From Caulobacterales bacterium (GTDB taxonomy: Bacteria; Pseudomonadota; Alphaproteobacteria; Caulobacterales; Caulobacteraceae), in NCBI GenBank assembly GCA_947475655.1, contig CANJOB010000005.1, positions 1 through 43,538 of the forward strand: a stretch of DNA of 43,538 nt. The letters run 5' to 3'. Positions 15,748-24,496 of this stretch are shown piece by piece. Position 1 is the first letter of the stretch; every line of letters starts with the position of its first letter. A program made the translations under genes and the position numbers. The notes below the pieces were generated by a model. The model ran no database searches, had not been told where the DNA came from, and worked only from the letters and a program-made list of their open reading frames with translations.

Positions 15748-16602
15748 TCAGGCCGTGGGCTGGGGCGCGACGGCGCCGATCATCAGACTGGGGTCAAGAT
15801 TGCGCCCGCGCCACTTCATCCGCCAGCACAGGTGCGGACCTGTCGCGCGGCCCTCCATGCCGACGGCGCCCAGCCGCGCCCCCCGCGTCACCATCTGGCC
15901 GGCGGCGACGTCGACCTGCGACATGTGCAGGTAAAGGCTGACCAAGCCCTGGCCATGGTCGATCATCACCAGCCCGCCCTCGAAGTGCAGGCCGGTCTCC
16001 GCGAAACACACCTGCCCGGCGCCCGGGGCGGTGATCGGGGTCCCGATGGGCGCGGCGAGGTCGAGGCCGTAGTGCGGCCGGCCCGCCACCCCGTTGAGGA
16101 TGCGCTGGCCGCCGAACTGTCCGGAGACGCGGGTCGCGTGCACCGGCATGACGAAGCCGTCGCGGAAATAGTCGGCGTCGATGTCGCTGGCGAAGCCGAC
16201 CGCCTTGCGGGCCGCCTCCGCGCGGATGCGGTCCAGCAGGCCGGGGTCGGAGGGCGTCACCTGGTCCTGCGCCAGGCCATCGATGGCCTGGACGTCATAG
16301 ACACCGGGGGTGATGGCCAGGGTGTGGGTGGCGCCGCCGTCGGCGTTCTCGACGGTCAGCTGGGCGGTCGGCGCGGCGTCCCGGTCGAAGCCGGCGACGA
16401 ACAGGCCCGAGGCCGAGGCCCGGCCGACGGCCTCCCCGTCGAGCAGGATCGCGGCGCGCGGCTGCGTGGCGCCGATCAGAAAGCCGCTCTGGCGGAAACG
16501 GCCCGACAGGCTGAGGCCCGGCGGACGGGCGTGGGCGCGCGTGGAAACCAGGCCGCCAAGGCCGGCGCCCATCAGGGCCGCCAGCGCGCGGCGGCGGTTC
16601 AG
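15748..16602 (-). CDS. M23-family peptidase (LytM-like), exported
   Basis: Contains a C-terminal peptidase M23 domain with metal and catalytic motifs HYGLDLAAPIGTPI and the later LYLHMSQ and GPHLCWRM. It probably cleaves peptidoglycan cross-links or regulates amidases in the periplasm. The start is uncertain: no ATG/GTG/TTG gives a good signal peptide. A CTG at 16602, overlapping the TGA of the upstream gene (CTGA), would give a Tat-like signal NRRRALAALMGAGLGG...AHA. The first ATG (16572) would remove the arginines. The frame stays open to 16719 through the DUF2093 gene. A predicted mature domain of ~250 residues is firm; the start is not. Confidence 0.82.
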   Translation of the reverse strand: MNRRRALAALMGAGLGGLVSTRAHARPPGLSLSGRFRQSGFLIGATQPRAAILLDGEAVGRASASGLFVAGFDRDAAPTAQLTVENADGGATHTLAITPGVYDVQAIDGLAQDQVTPSDPGLLDRIRAEAARKAVGFASDIDADYFRDGFVMPVHATRVSGQFGGQRILNGVAGRPHYGLDLAAPIGTPITAPGAGQVCFAETGLHFEGGLVMIDHGQGLVSLYLHMSQVDVAAGQMVTRGARLGAVGMEGRATGPHLCWRMKWRGRNLDPSLMIGAVAPQPTA

Positions 16603-16814
16603 GGGTTGAGCTCCCGCCAGCGCTTCAGCGCCTGCTCGGGGCCGGCATAGGCCTCCTGCAGGATCGGGTTCCAGTAGCGCAGGGCCTCGACGGGGATCTT
16701 TTGGCCGGTGACGGCGCACAGCACATGCCGGCCGGGGCGCATCACGGTGTACTCCCCGTCGCCGTAGTGAAGCACGGCGATGTCGGCGCTCTGGTCGCGG
16801 TCGAAGGCGTTCAT
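16599..16814 (-). CDS. DUF2093 family small protein
   Basis: A 71-residue alphaproteobacterial protein of unknown function, recognised by GEYTVMRPGRHVLCAVTGQKIPVEALRYWN, written here in parts: VLCAVTGQKIP then LRYWNPILQEAY. No signal or membrane segment. In related genomes it is usually found next to xseA and an M23 peptidase, and the same order is seen here (xseA, DUF2093, M23). Its TGA overlaps the proposed CTG start of the peptidase. A single cysteine and no metal-binding pattern give no functional clue. Confidence 0.85.
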   Translation of the reverse strand: MNAFDRDQSADIAVLHYGDGEYTVMRPGRHVLCAVTGQKIPVEALRYWNPILQEAYAGPEQALKRWRELNP

Positions 16815-16842
16815 GGCGTCTCTTTTACCCCATGGGCCGGGT

Positions 16843-18294
16843 TCAGAACAGGTCGCCCTGGCCCGGCGGCGGCGATAGGGGCTTTTGGCGCGGCGGTTTG
16901 GCCACAGGCGCCGAGGCTGCGGGCGGGGCCGGCGCCTCGCCGTCGATCACCGCCCCCCTGTCGCCGTCGGAGAATACCAGCCGAACCGCGTCGCCCGAAC
17001 TCAAGGAAGCGGCGCCGCGCACCAGGTGGCCGTCGGGGCCGTGCACCCGGGCGAAGCCGCGCGCCAGCGGGCCATCCGGATTGTAGGAGGCGCGCAGCTT
17101 CTCTAGCGCAGCAAGATGGTCCCCCAGGCTCTTGAGCCGCCGCTGCAGCGCCGGGCGGGCGCGGGCCGCCACTTCCGAGAGGCGGCGGCGGTTCAGCTCC
17201 TGCGGTCGGAGAAGCAGTCCTTCCTTGAGCGGCGAGGCGACGCGGGCCAACTGCTGTGCGTGCACATCGACATTGCGGCGCAGACCCGCGCCCAGGCGGC
17301 TGGAGACGAAGTCGAGCCTCTGGCGGGCCGAGGCGGTCAGGTCCTCCGGCCTCGGCAGGCGGGCGCCGGACAGGCGGACGCGGCGCTCCTCGATGGCCCG
17401 CTCGCCGGCCCGCAGCATCCGGCGCTGGTAGTCGGCGACGGCGGCGCGCAGCTCGGCCAGCACGGGGGTCGCCATCTCCGCCGCCGCGGTCGGGGTCGGG
17501 GCGCGGCGGTCGGAGGCGAAGTCGATCAGGGTGGTGTCGGTCTCGTGGCCGACGGCGGATATCAGCGGAATGTTGCTGGCGGCCACGGCACGGGCCAGGC
17601 CCTCGTCGTTGAACGGCCACAGGTCCTCGACCGAGCCGCCGCCCCTGGCGACGATCAGAACGTCGGGCCTCGGGACGGCGCCCCCCACTTCCAATGCGTT
17701 GAAGCCCTTGATGGCGGCGGTGACGGCGGCGGCGGCGCTGTCGCCCTGCACTACCACCGGCCAGACCAGCACCCGACAGGGCCAGCGCTCGCGCACGCGG
17801 TGCAGGATGTCGCGGATCACCGCCCCGGTCGGGCTGGTGATGACGCCGATCACGGCGGGGCTGGCGGGGGGCGCGCGCTTGCGGGCGGGGTCGAACAGGC
17901 CTTCCTCGGTCAGGCGGGCCTTGAGCCGCTCGAGCTGGGCCAGCAGGGCGCCCACCCCCGCGGCCTCCATGCTCTCGATGACGATCTGGTAGCGCGACCC
18001 GGCAGGGTAGGTGGTGATGCGGCCGGTGACCACGACCTCAAGCCCCTGCTCGGGCCGAACGGCGAGGCCGCGCACCGAGCCTTTCCAGACCACGCCGTCG
18101 ATACAGGCCTTGTCGTCCTTGATGGACAGATAGACATGGCCGTTGGCGTGGTTCGTCACCTTCGACAGTTCGCCGCGCAGGCGCACGAAGCCGTAGGCGC
18201 TCTCCAGGGTGCGCTTGAGGGCGAAGGCCAGCTCCGAGACCGAATAGGCCTGGGCGTTGGACTCCGCATCGGCGGGAAGGGCGGTGTCTGTCAC
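16843..18294 (-). CDS. xseA: Exodeoxyribonuclease VII large subunit
   Basis: The 483-residue large subunit of the exonuclease that degrades single-stranded DNA in repair, working with XseB (not in this window). The N-terminal OB-fold (residues ~18-115: [37 protein letters not shown] in parts) is followed by the catalytic core with [31 protein letters not shown] and [14 protein letters not shown], and then a coiled-coil region. The C-terminal ~40 residues are Pro/Ala-rich. It starts at GTG 18294. It is on the same strand as gcrA with 33 bp between them, so they may share a transcript. Confidence 0.95.
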   Translation of the reverse strand: MTDTALPADAESNAQAYSVSELAFALKRTLESAYGFVRLRGELSKVTNHANGHVYLSIKDDKACIDGVVWKGSVRGLAVRPEQGLEVVVTGRITTYPAGSRYQIVIESMEAAGVGALLAQLERLKARLTEEGLFDPARKRAPPASPAVIGVITSPTGAVIRDILHRVRERWPCRVLVWPVVVQGDSAAAAVTAAIKGFNALEVGGAVPRPDVLIVARGGGSVEDLWPFNDEGLARAVAASNIPLISAVGHETDTTLIDFASDRRAPTPTAAAEMATPVLAELRAAVADYQRRMLRAGERAIEERRVRLSGARLPRPEDLTASARQRLDFVSSRLGAGLRRNVDVHAQQLARVASPLKEGLLLRPQELNRRRLSEVAARARPALQRRLKSLGDHLAALEKLRASYNPDGPLARGFARVHGPDGHLVRGAASLSSGDAVRLVFSDGDRGAVIDGEAPAPPAASAPVAKPPRQKPLSPPPGQGDLF

Positions 18295-18327
18295 CGGCCT
18301 AAGGTAAGCGCCCCCCTAGGTGCTTCG

Positions 18328-18840
18328 CTAGATGTAGCGACGCAGGGAGCGGGCCAGGTCGCTGGCGCCGTTCTTCTTGCGCGCCTGCTGCGGCTGGTAG
18401 GCGATCTGGGCGTGGGTCTCGCAATAGGGGCCGTTCTCGGCGCCGATGCCCTTGCCGCAGAAGGTGAAGGCCTCGGTCGAGGGATCGCCGATCGGCCACT
18501 TGCACATGTGGGCGCCCAGGGTCAGCACCGTGGCCGAGCCCGGCGCTTCCTGGCGCATCACGGCCGGGACCGCCGGAGCCAGGGGGGCGTGGTTCTCGAC
18601 CACCCGCCGCTGGGCGGTCGGGGCCGGGGAGGGGGCCGCGACGCGCGCCGGGCGCGGGGCCTTGAAGGTCGGCCGGGTCGGCTGCGACGGCGCGGCGCGG
18701 CCCGACAGGCCCAGCCGGTGCACCTTGCCGATGACGGCGTTGCGGGTGACCCCGCCCAATTGCTTGGCGATCTGGCTGGCGGAAAGCCCGTCCAGCCAGA
18801 GCTTCTTCAAGGTCGTGACCCGTTCGTCCGTCCAGCCCAT
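18328..18840 (-). CDS. gcrA: Cell-cycle regulator GcrA
   Basis: A 170-residue homologue of the Caulobacter master regulator that binds RNA polymerase sigma-70 and activates promoters carrying CcrM-methylated GANTC sites. The N-terminal DNA-binding domain (TDERVTTLKKLWLDGLSAS, then QIAKQLGGVTRNAVIGKVH) is nearly canonical. A Pro/Ala-rich linker follows, and the C-terminal sigma-binding domain contains TVLTLGAHMCKWPIGDPS, FCGKGIG and the final ARSLRRYI. The full length matches the family. It is divergent from the ABC permease; the 164-bp spacer holds a near-match DnaA box but no GANTC site. Its presence marks the order Caulobacterales or relatives. Confidence 0.96.
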   Translation of the reverse strand: MGWTDERVTTLKKLWLDGLSASQIAKQLGGVTRNAVIGKVHRLGLSGRAAPSQPTRPTFKAPRPARVAAPSPAPTAQRRVVENHAPLAPAVPAVMRQEAPGSATVLTLGAHMCKWPIGDPSTEAFTFCGKGIGAENGPYCETHAQIAYQPQQARKKNGASDLARSLRRYI

Positions 18841-18939
18841 CGCGGCGCCCCTAGATGTTGTGGCTGGTTCCCGTCCGGACCCAACCGCCTACAACATATA
18901 GCACCCAAGGCTTCGCAGACCACAATAGGCGCCCTAGCT

Positions 18940-18948
18940 TCATCCACA
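18940..18948 (+). promoter_or_regulatory. Near-match DnaA box upstream of gcrA
   Basis: TCATCCACA differs from the DnaA box TTATCCACA at one position and lies 100 bp upstream of the gcrA start. In C. crescentus gcrA transcription is stimulated by DnaA, which gives the match some weight. A single 9-mer with one mismatch is weak evidence. Confidence 0.35.
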
Positions 18949-19004
18949 GAAACCAGGGGGTTTGCCTAGCTTGCGCTCAAGGTCGCGCTGGCGCACATCA
19001 AGGC

Positions 19005-19832
19005 ATGGACGATTTGGCTCCCCGCCGCGCCGCCATCCCGCCGGCGCCCCGCGATTTCCCCGGCTTCAACGCCCTCGGCTTCCAGACCCTGTACCTGAAG
19101 GAAGTGCGCCGGTTCTGGAAGGTCGGCACCCAGACCGTGCTGGCCCCGGTGGTCACCACCCTGCTCTACATGCTGGTGTTCGTGGTCGCGGTCGGCGGCG
19201 ACCGCCAGTCGGTGGACGGGATCACCTTCGCCCAGTTCGTCTCCCCCGGCCTGATCATGATGGGGATTCTCAACAACGCCTTCGCCAACTCCTCGTCCTC
19301 TCTCCTGCAGGCGAAGATGTTCGGCCTGACCACCGATTTCCTCACGCCGCCCCTGGCCCCGCTGGAGCAGGTGTTGGCCTTCTCGCTCGGGGCCCTGACG
19401 CGCGGCCTGATCGTCGGAACGGTGATCTGGCTGACGATCCTGTTCTTGCCGGGAACGTTCCTGACCGTCCGCCACGCCTGGGCGATCGTCTATTTCGCCG
19501 TCAACGCCTCGATGATCCTGGGCTTGCTCGGCATACTCACCGGGCTCTGGTCTGAGAAGTTCGACCACATCGCCGGGATCACCAACTTCGTGGTCATGCC
19601 GATGACCTTCCTGTCTGGCACCTTCTTCCTGGTTGACCGCCTGCCGGAGCCCTTCCGCACCATCAGCCACTTCAACCCGTTCTTCTATCTGATCGACGGC
19701 TTCCGATACGGCTTCATCGGCCACGCCGACGGCAACCTGACGGGTGGGGCGATCATGGCCGGGGCGCTCACCCTGGGCCTGTTCTGGCTCTGCTGGCGGC
19801 TGTTCAAGTCCGGCTGGCGGCTCAAGTCGTGA
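19005..19832 (+). CDS. ABC-2 type transporter permease
   Basis: A 275-residue integral membrane permease of the ABC-2 export class (NodJ/YadH-like). After a cytoplasmic N-terminus with KEVRRFWKVGTQTV there are about six hydrophobic segments (LLYMLVFVVAVGG; FVSPGLIMMGIL; LIVGTVIWLTILFL; IVYFAVNASMILGLLG; FVVMPMTFLSGTFFLV; AGALTLGLFWLCW), and the signature FNPFFYLIDGFRYGFIG. I chose ATG 19005; the frame is open to 18855 but that part is poorly composed. No ATPase partner is adjacent, so its ATP-binding subunit must be encoded elsewhere. Substrate unknown. Confidence 0.88.
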   Translation: MDDLAPRRAAIPPAPRDFPGFNALGFQTLYLKEVRRFWKVGTQTVLAPVVTTLLYMLVFVVAVGGDRQSVDGITFAQFVSPGLIMMGILNNAFANSSSSLLQAKMFGLTTDFLTPPLAPLEQVLAFSLGALTRGLIVGTVIWLTILFLPGTFLTVRHAWAIVYFAVNASMILGLLGILTGLWSEKFDHIAGITNFVVMPMTFLSGTFFLVDRLPEPFRTISHFNPFFYLIDGFRYGFIGHADGNLTGGAIMAGALTLGLFWLCWRLFKSGWRLKS

Positions 19833-19888
19833 TTAAGCTTCATTTGACAAGTTTCCGCTGAACGCAGAAAACGCTCAGCCTTCCTTTT

Positions 19889-19914
19889 CCCCCGCCGCTG
19901 CGGGGGATTTTGCT
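19889..19914 (+). terminator. Hairpin between permease and argD
   Basis: A 7-bp GC stem CCCCCGC-CGCT-GCGGGGG (19889-19906) is followed by ATTTTGC. It probably ends the permease transcript. It lies 11 bp before the argD Shine-Dalgarno, so a role in the argD leader cannot be excluded. The T-run is short. Confidence 0.5.
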
Positions 19915-19929
19915 TTGGAGGGTAAAGCC

Positions 19930-21138
19930 TTGTCCGCCCCGACCTCAACCATGCCGCATGTCATGGCCGTCTACGGCCGTACGCCGCTGGCGTTCGAGCG
20001 CGGCGAGGGCGTGCGCCTGTATTCGACGGACGGCGAGGCCTATCTCGACTGCGTGGCCGGCATCGCCACCAATGGCCTGGGCCATGCCAACCCTGTGCTG
20101 GTCGAGGCCCTGACCAAGCAGGCGCAGAAGCTGTGGCACGTCTCCAACATCTACCGGATTCCCGAACAGGAAGCACTGGCCACGCGGCTGACCGAGACCA
20201 GCTTCGCCGACGTGGTGTTCTTCGGCAATTCCGGGGCCGAGGCGGTGGAATGCGCGCTCAAGACCGCGCGCAAGTATCACGCCGCCAGCGGTAATCCTGA
20301 GCGCAGCGAGATCATCGGCTTCGAGGGCGCCTTCCACGGGCGGACCTACGCCACCATCAACGCCGCCGGCAACGACAGCTACATCGACGGCTTCGGCCCG
20401 CGTCTGCCCGGCTATGTGCAGGCCAGGTTCGGCGACTGGGACGACGTCCGCGCCAAGATCGGGCCGAACACGGCGGCGGTGATCATCGAGCCGGTGCAGG
20501 GCGAGGGCGGCGCTCGCTCGCTCACCCCGGCGCAGCTGGTCGAACTGCGGACCATCTGCTCGGATGCCGGCATCCTGCTGATCTACGACGAAATCCAGTG
20601 CGGCATGGGCCGGACCGGCAAGCTCTACGCCTATGAGTGGGCGGCGGGGTCCGAGCCCGACATCATGTGCATCGCCAAGGCGCTGGGCGGCGGCTTCCCG
20701 ATCGGCGCCTGCCTTTCCACCCACGAGGCGGCCAAAGGCATGGTGGTCGGCGCGCACGGCTCGACCTTCGGTGGCAACCCCCTGGCCATGGCCGTGGGGA
20801 TGGCGGCGTTCGACGAGATCGCCAAGCCGGCCCTGCTCGACAATGTCACCAAGGTCAGCGGCTACCTGCGCCAGCAGCTTGAGGGCCTCAAAGACCGCTA
20901 CCCGGACGTGGTGCTCGACATCCGCGGCAAGGGCCTGCTGGTCGGCATCAAGATGGGCCCCAACAACCGTGACTTCATGGCCCTGGCGCGCGAGCAGAAA
21001 CTGCTGATCGCCGGTGGCGGCGACAACTGCGTGCGGCTGCTGCCGCCGCTGAACATCACCGTCGAGGAAGCCCAGGAAGCGGTCGAGAAGTTCGAGGCGG
21101 CCTGCAAGGCGGCCCAGGCCAAGGCTGCCGTATCATGA
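19930..21138 (+). CDS. argD: Acetylornithine aminotransferase
   Basis: A PLP-dependent class III transaminase that converts N-acetylglutamate semialdehyde to N-acetylornithine in arginine synthesis and may also serve lysine synthesis. It has 402 residues. The PLP lysine lies in [14 protein letters not shown]; other family blocks are [18 protein letters not shown] and EPVQGEGG. I chose TTG 19930 because GGAGG is nine bases upstream; the frame also opens at 19915. It overlaps argF by 4 bp (ATGA), so the two enzymes of adjacent pathway steps are translationally coupled. Confidence 0.94.
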   Translation: MSAPTSTMPHVMAVYGRTPLAFERGEGVRLYSTDGEAYLDCVAGIATNGLGHANPVLVEALTKQAQKLWHVSNIYRIPEQEALATRLTETSFADVVFFGNSGAEAVECALKTARKYHAASGNPERSEIIGFEGAFHGRTYATINAAGNDSYIDGFGPRLPGYVQARFGDWDDVRAKIGPNTAAVIIEPVQGEGGARSLTPAQLVELRTICSDAGILLIYDEIQCGMGRTGKLYAYEWAAGSEPDIMCIAKALGGGFPIGACLSTHEAAKGMVVGAHGSTFGGNPLAMAVGMAAFDEIAKPALLDNVTKVSGYLRQQLEGLKDRYPDVVLDIRGKGLLVGIKMGPNNRDFMALAREQKLLIAGGGDNCVRLLPPLNITVEEAQEAVEKFEAACKAAQAKAAVS

Positions 21139-22061
21139 GTGCGCCGAGGCACTTCATCGACCTGTGGCGGATGCAACCGGCGACACTGCGGCTGATCCTC
21201 GACGACGCGCACCGGCGCAAGGCGGCCCGCAAGGGCTGGCCCAAGGCGAAGGTCGATGCCGACGCGCCCGGCCGCGACCGCACCCTGGCCATGGTGTTCG
21301 AAAAGAACTCCACCCGCACACGCTTCTCGTTCGACGCGGCGATCCGCCAGCTGGGCGGGGCCGGGGTGATCGCCACGGCGGCCGACATGCAGTTGGGCCG
21401 GGGAGAACCGGTGGAGGACACCGCCAAGGTGCTGTCGCGCATGGTCGACGCGGTGATGATCCGCGCCAATCGGCACGACGACGTCGAGCGGTTCGCGGCC
21501 GTGAGCAGCGTGCCGGTGATCAACGGCCTGACGGACGCCAGCCACCCGTGCCAGATCATGGCCGACCTGCTGACTATTGAGGAGCATCGCGGCCCGGTGA
21601 CGGGCAAGACGATCGCCTGGGTCGGCGACGGCAACAACGTCTGCGCCAGCTTTCTGCACGCGGCCGCGTTGCTCGGCTTCAAACTGGCCATCGCCTGCCC
21701 GGACGCCTACCGCCCGGCCAAGGCCGACCTCGAGCGGGCCGGAGCGTCAGCGACAATCAGCGCCGACCCGCGCGGCGCCGTGGCCGGGGCCGACGTGGTG
21801 GTCACCGACACCTGGGTTTCCATGGGCGATAAGGATAAGGACGCGCGCATGGCCGCCTTCGACGCTTTCCAGGTCGACGACGCCCTGATGAACCGTGCGG
21901 CCCAGGAAGCGGTGTTCCTGCACTGCCTGCCGGCCCACCGTGGCGAGGAGGTGTCGGAAGCCGTGCTGGACGGCCCGCGATCCTTGATCTGGGACGAGGC
22001 GGAAAACCGTATCCACGCCCAGAAGTCGGTGCTGGCCTGGTGCTTCGGGGCGATCGGCTGA
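21135..22061 (+). CDS. argF: Ornithine carbamoyltransferase
   Basis: Converts ornithine and carbamoyl phosphate to citrulline, the sixth step of arginine synthesis. At 308 residues it has the usual length. The carbamoyl-phosphate motif is STRTR (in [12 protein letters not shown]), [15 protein letters not shown] is the shared ATCase/OTCase block, and [11 protein letters not shown] carries the catalytic Cys. It overlaps argD by ATGA and overlaps the next gene by one base (TGATG), so the three genes form one translation-coupled unit. Confidence 0.96.
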   Translation: MSAPRHFIDLWRMQPATLRLILDDAHRRKAARKGWPKAKVDADAPGRDRTLAMVFEKNSTRTRFSFDAAIRQLGGAGVIATAADMQLGRGEPVEDTAKVLSRMVDAVMIRANRHDDVERFAAVSSVPVINGLTDASHPCQIMADLLTIEEHRGPVTGKTIAWVGDGNNVCASFLHAAALLGFKLAIACPDAYRPAKADLERAGASATISADPRGAVAGADVVVTDTWVSMGDKDKDARMAAFDAFQVDDALMNRAAQEAVFLHCLPAHRGEEVSEAVLDGPRSLIWDEAENRIHAQKSVLAWCFGAIG

Positions 22062-23449
22062 TGGCGCTCGGCGCGGGTATCCTCGAGAGCCTGCGCCAAG
22101 CGCTCGGGGACGACGTCGTCCTCGATCCGGCGACCAACGACATCACCGCGCGACGCCGCGACTTCAGCTTCGAGGGCACGGCGCCCGTGCTGGCGGTGGT
22201 GCTGCCGCGCGACACCGATCAGGTCTCGAAGGCCATGCGCCTGTGTCACGAGGCGGGCGTAGCGGTGACGCCGCAGGGGGGCTTGAGCGGCCTGGCCGGT
22301 GGCGCCGTGCCGGTGGCCGAATCCGTTCTGATCTCCACCGAGCGGATGCGCGCCGTCGAGGAGCTCGATCCCGCCGCCCAGACCCTGACCGTGCAGGCTG
22401 GCGTCGTGCTGGAGACGATCCAGAACACGGCGGCCGACGCCGGCTTCTTCTTTCCGGTCGATCTGGGCGGACGCGGCTCGGCCCAGGCCGGGGGCCTTGC
22501 CTCGACCAACGCCGGCGGCAACTGCGTGCTCCGCTACGGCATGATGCGCGAGGTCATCCTGGGGATGGAGGTGGTGCTGCCGGACGGCACGGTGATCACG
22601 TCTCTGAACAAGATGATCAAGAACAACGCCGGCTATGATCTCAAGCAGATGTTCATCGGCGCCGAGGGCACGCTGGGGGTGATCACGCGGCTGGTGCTGC
22701 GGCTGTATCCGGCGCCGCAAGCCACCTGCACCGGCCTGGTGGCCTGCGCTGCCTATGACGACGTGCTCAAACTGCTCGACCGCTGCCGCCGCGGATTCGG
22801 TTCCGGGCTCACCGCCTTCGAGTGCATGTGGGCCGACTTCTATCGCCTCGGCACGGACGCCTACGGCCGGCCTGCGCCGCTACCGCACGGGCACGGCTTC
22901 TACGTGATCGTCGAAACGCAGGGCGCCGACCAGGACGCCGACAACACGCGATTCGAAACCGTGATCGGCGAGGCGATGGAGGACGGCGCAGCGCTGGATG
23001 CCGTCATCGCCCGTTCCTCTCGCGAGACCACCGCGCTTTGGGCCATCCGCGACACGCCGGGCGACTATTCGAAGGTGCTGAACCCTGCGATCAATTTCGA
23101 CGTCAGCCTGTCGGTCGGCCGCATCGGCGAGTTCGCCGCCGAGTGCCACGTGAAGCTGGCAGCGCGATGGGGCGACATCCACGACGTCTATTTCGGCCAT
23201 ATCGCCGACTCCAACCTGCACATCTCTGCAAGGCTTGTGCCCGGTCACATCGAGCCCAAGGCGGTGAAGGACATCGTCTATGGCTGCGTCGGGGCATTCG
23301 GCGGCTCGATCAGCGCCGAGCACGGCATCGGCATCGACAAGCGCGACTATCTGCATCATTCGCGCTCGCCGGAAGAGATCGCCCTGATGCGCAGGGTCAA
23401 GGCAGCGCTGGACCCGGCGGGCCTGATCAATCCGGGCAAGGTTTTCTAA
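22061..23449 (+). CDS. FAD-linked oxidase, GlcD/D-2-hydroxyacid dehydrogenase type
   Basis: A 462-residue flavoprotein of the FAD_binding_4/FAD-oxidase_C class (glycolate oxidase GlcD, D-lactate or D-2-hydroxyglutarate dehydrogenase). The FAD site is VTPQGGLSGLAGGAVP with GGLASTNAGGN and FIGAEGTLGVIT; the C-terminus ends AEHGIGIDKRDYL...GLINPGKVF, the D-lactate/D-2HG dehydrogenase signature. The substrate cannot be set from sequence. I chose ATG 22061 because it overlaps the argF stop (TGATG); the open frame extends to 22040 inside argF. Its presence between argF and hslO is unusual compared with the common alphaproteobacterial order argD-argF-hslO. Confidence 0.92.
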   Translation: MALGAGILESLRQALGDDVVLDPATNDITARRRDFSFEGTAPVLAVVLPRDTDQVSKAMRLCHEAGVAVTPQGGLSGLAGGAVPVAESVLISTERMRAVEELDPAAQTLTVQAGVVLETIQNTAADAGFFFPVDLGGRGSAQAGGLASTNAGGNCVLRYGMMREVILGMEVVLPDGTVITSLNKMIKNNAGYDLKQMFIGAEGTLGVITRLVLRLYPAPQATCTGLVACAAYDDVLKLLDRCRRGFGSGLTAFECMWADFYRLGTDAYGRPAPLPHGHGFYVIVETQGADQDADNTRFETVIGEAMEDGAALDAVIARSSRETTALWAIRDTPGDYSKVLNPAINFDVSLSVGRIGEFAAECHVKLAARWGDIHDVYFGHIADSNLHISARLVPGHIEPKAVKDIVYGCVGAFGGSISAEHGIGIDKRDYLHHSRSPEEIALMRRVKAALDPAGLINPGKVF

Positions 23450-23467
23450 CCTGACCTGCCTCCCTAT

Positions 23468-24394
23468 ATGGCGTCGATGAGCACCGACCTGAACATCGAC
23501 CTCGGCGACAACCTCGTCGTTCCCTTCGCCATCGAGGGCGCCCCCGTGCGCGGCCGCCTGGCCCGGCTGGGCGCGGCCGTCGACGAGATCCTGACCCGCC
23601 ACGACTATCCCGACGCCGTCGCCAACCTGCTGGGGGAAGCCTGCACCCTGGCGGCCCTGGTCGGCTCCAACCTGAAGTTCGAGGGCCGGCTGATCGTCCA
23701 GGCCCAGGGCGACGGGCCGGTGGCCTATGTGGTGGCCGATTATGACAGCGGCGGCGGCCTGCGCGGCTACTGTCGTTACGACGCCGAGCGCGTCGCCGCC
23801 GTGAGCCAGGGCTTCGCTCGCCCCGGCGCCAGGACCCTGCTCGGCGAGGGCGTCTTCATCATGACCCTCGACCAGGGCCCGGACACCGAGCGCCACCAGG
23901 GCGTGACCCCGATCGAGGGCGAGACCTTCGCCCTCTGCGCCGAGACCTATTTCGCCCAGTCCGAACAGACGCCGACCCGCGTGCGGCTGGCGGTCGGCCA
24001 GGCGGACGGCTCGGGCATGCGCTGGCGCGCCGGCGGCATGCTGATTCAGGCGGTGGCGTCCGATCAGGCCCGCGGTGACACCGAGGAAGCCTGGACCAGC
24101 GCCCAGGCCTTTTTCGAGACCCTGGGCGAGGACGAGCTGCTCGACCCTTCGCTGAGTGCGCCTCAGCTGCTGTTCCGCATGTTCCACGAGGATGGAGTGC
24201 GGGCCTTCGACCCGATGTCGCTGGCCGCCTTCTGCCGCTGTTCGCAGGACCGGATCAGCGCCCTGCTGGGCCAATTCCCGGCCGACGAGCGGGCCGAGAT
24301 GGTGGAGTCCGACGGCAAGATCCGCGTCACCTGCGAGTACTGCGCCCGCGTCTATGCGGTGGCGCCGGACGAGGTTGACGTCGCGCCAGGCTGA
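23468..24394 (+). CDS. hslO: Redox-regulated chaperone Hsp33
   Basis: A 308-residue cytoplasmic holdase that is activated by oxidants such as hypochlorite and peroxide together with unfolding. The C-terminal zinc switch is intact: CRC (in FCRCSQDRIS) and CEYC (in VTCEYCARVY), four zinc cysteines. The N-terminal substrate domain contains ACTLAALVGSNLKFEGRL and YVVADYDSGG. The spacing of 18 bp from the preceding gene suggests the same transcript as argDF. A MASM start gives two closely spaced possible ATGs. Confidence 0.95.
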   Translation: MASMSTDLNIDLGDNLVVPFAIEGAPVRGRLARLGAAVDEILTRHDYPDAVANLLGEACTLAALVGSNLKFEGRLIVQAQGDGPVAYVVADYDSGGGLRGYCRYDAERVAAVSQGFARPGARTLLGEGVFIMTLDQGPDTERHQGVTPIEGETFALCAETYFAQSEQTPTRVRLAVGQADGSGMRWRAGGMLIQAVASDQARGDTEEAWTSAQAFFETLGEDELLDPSLSAPQLLFRMFHEDGVRAFDPMSLAAFCRCSQDRISALLGQFPADERAEMVESDGKIRVTCEYCARVYAVAPDEVDVAPG

Positions 24395-24496
24395 TCCCGG
24401 AGGGCTCGCTGCTTTTCGCTGCTATATAATTTCAGCTACACTGTAGGGGCGGAGCCTCGCGCCGCGTAAAGGCGGGGTGAGGAGAACCGTCCAGCC

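Noticed and set aside
24425-24430. TATAAT upstream of the cytochrome c gene as a full promoter
   Set aside because: A -10-like hexamer only; no TTGACA-like element at 16-18 bases, so not listed as a promoter.
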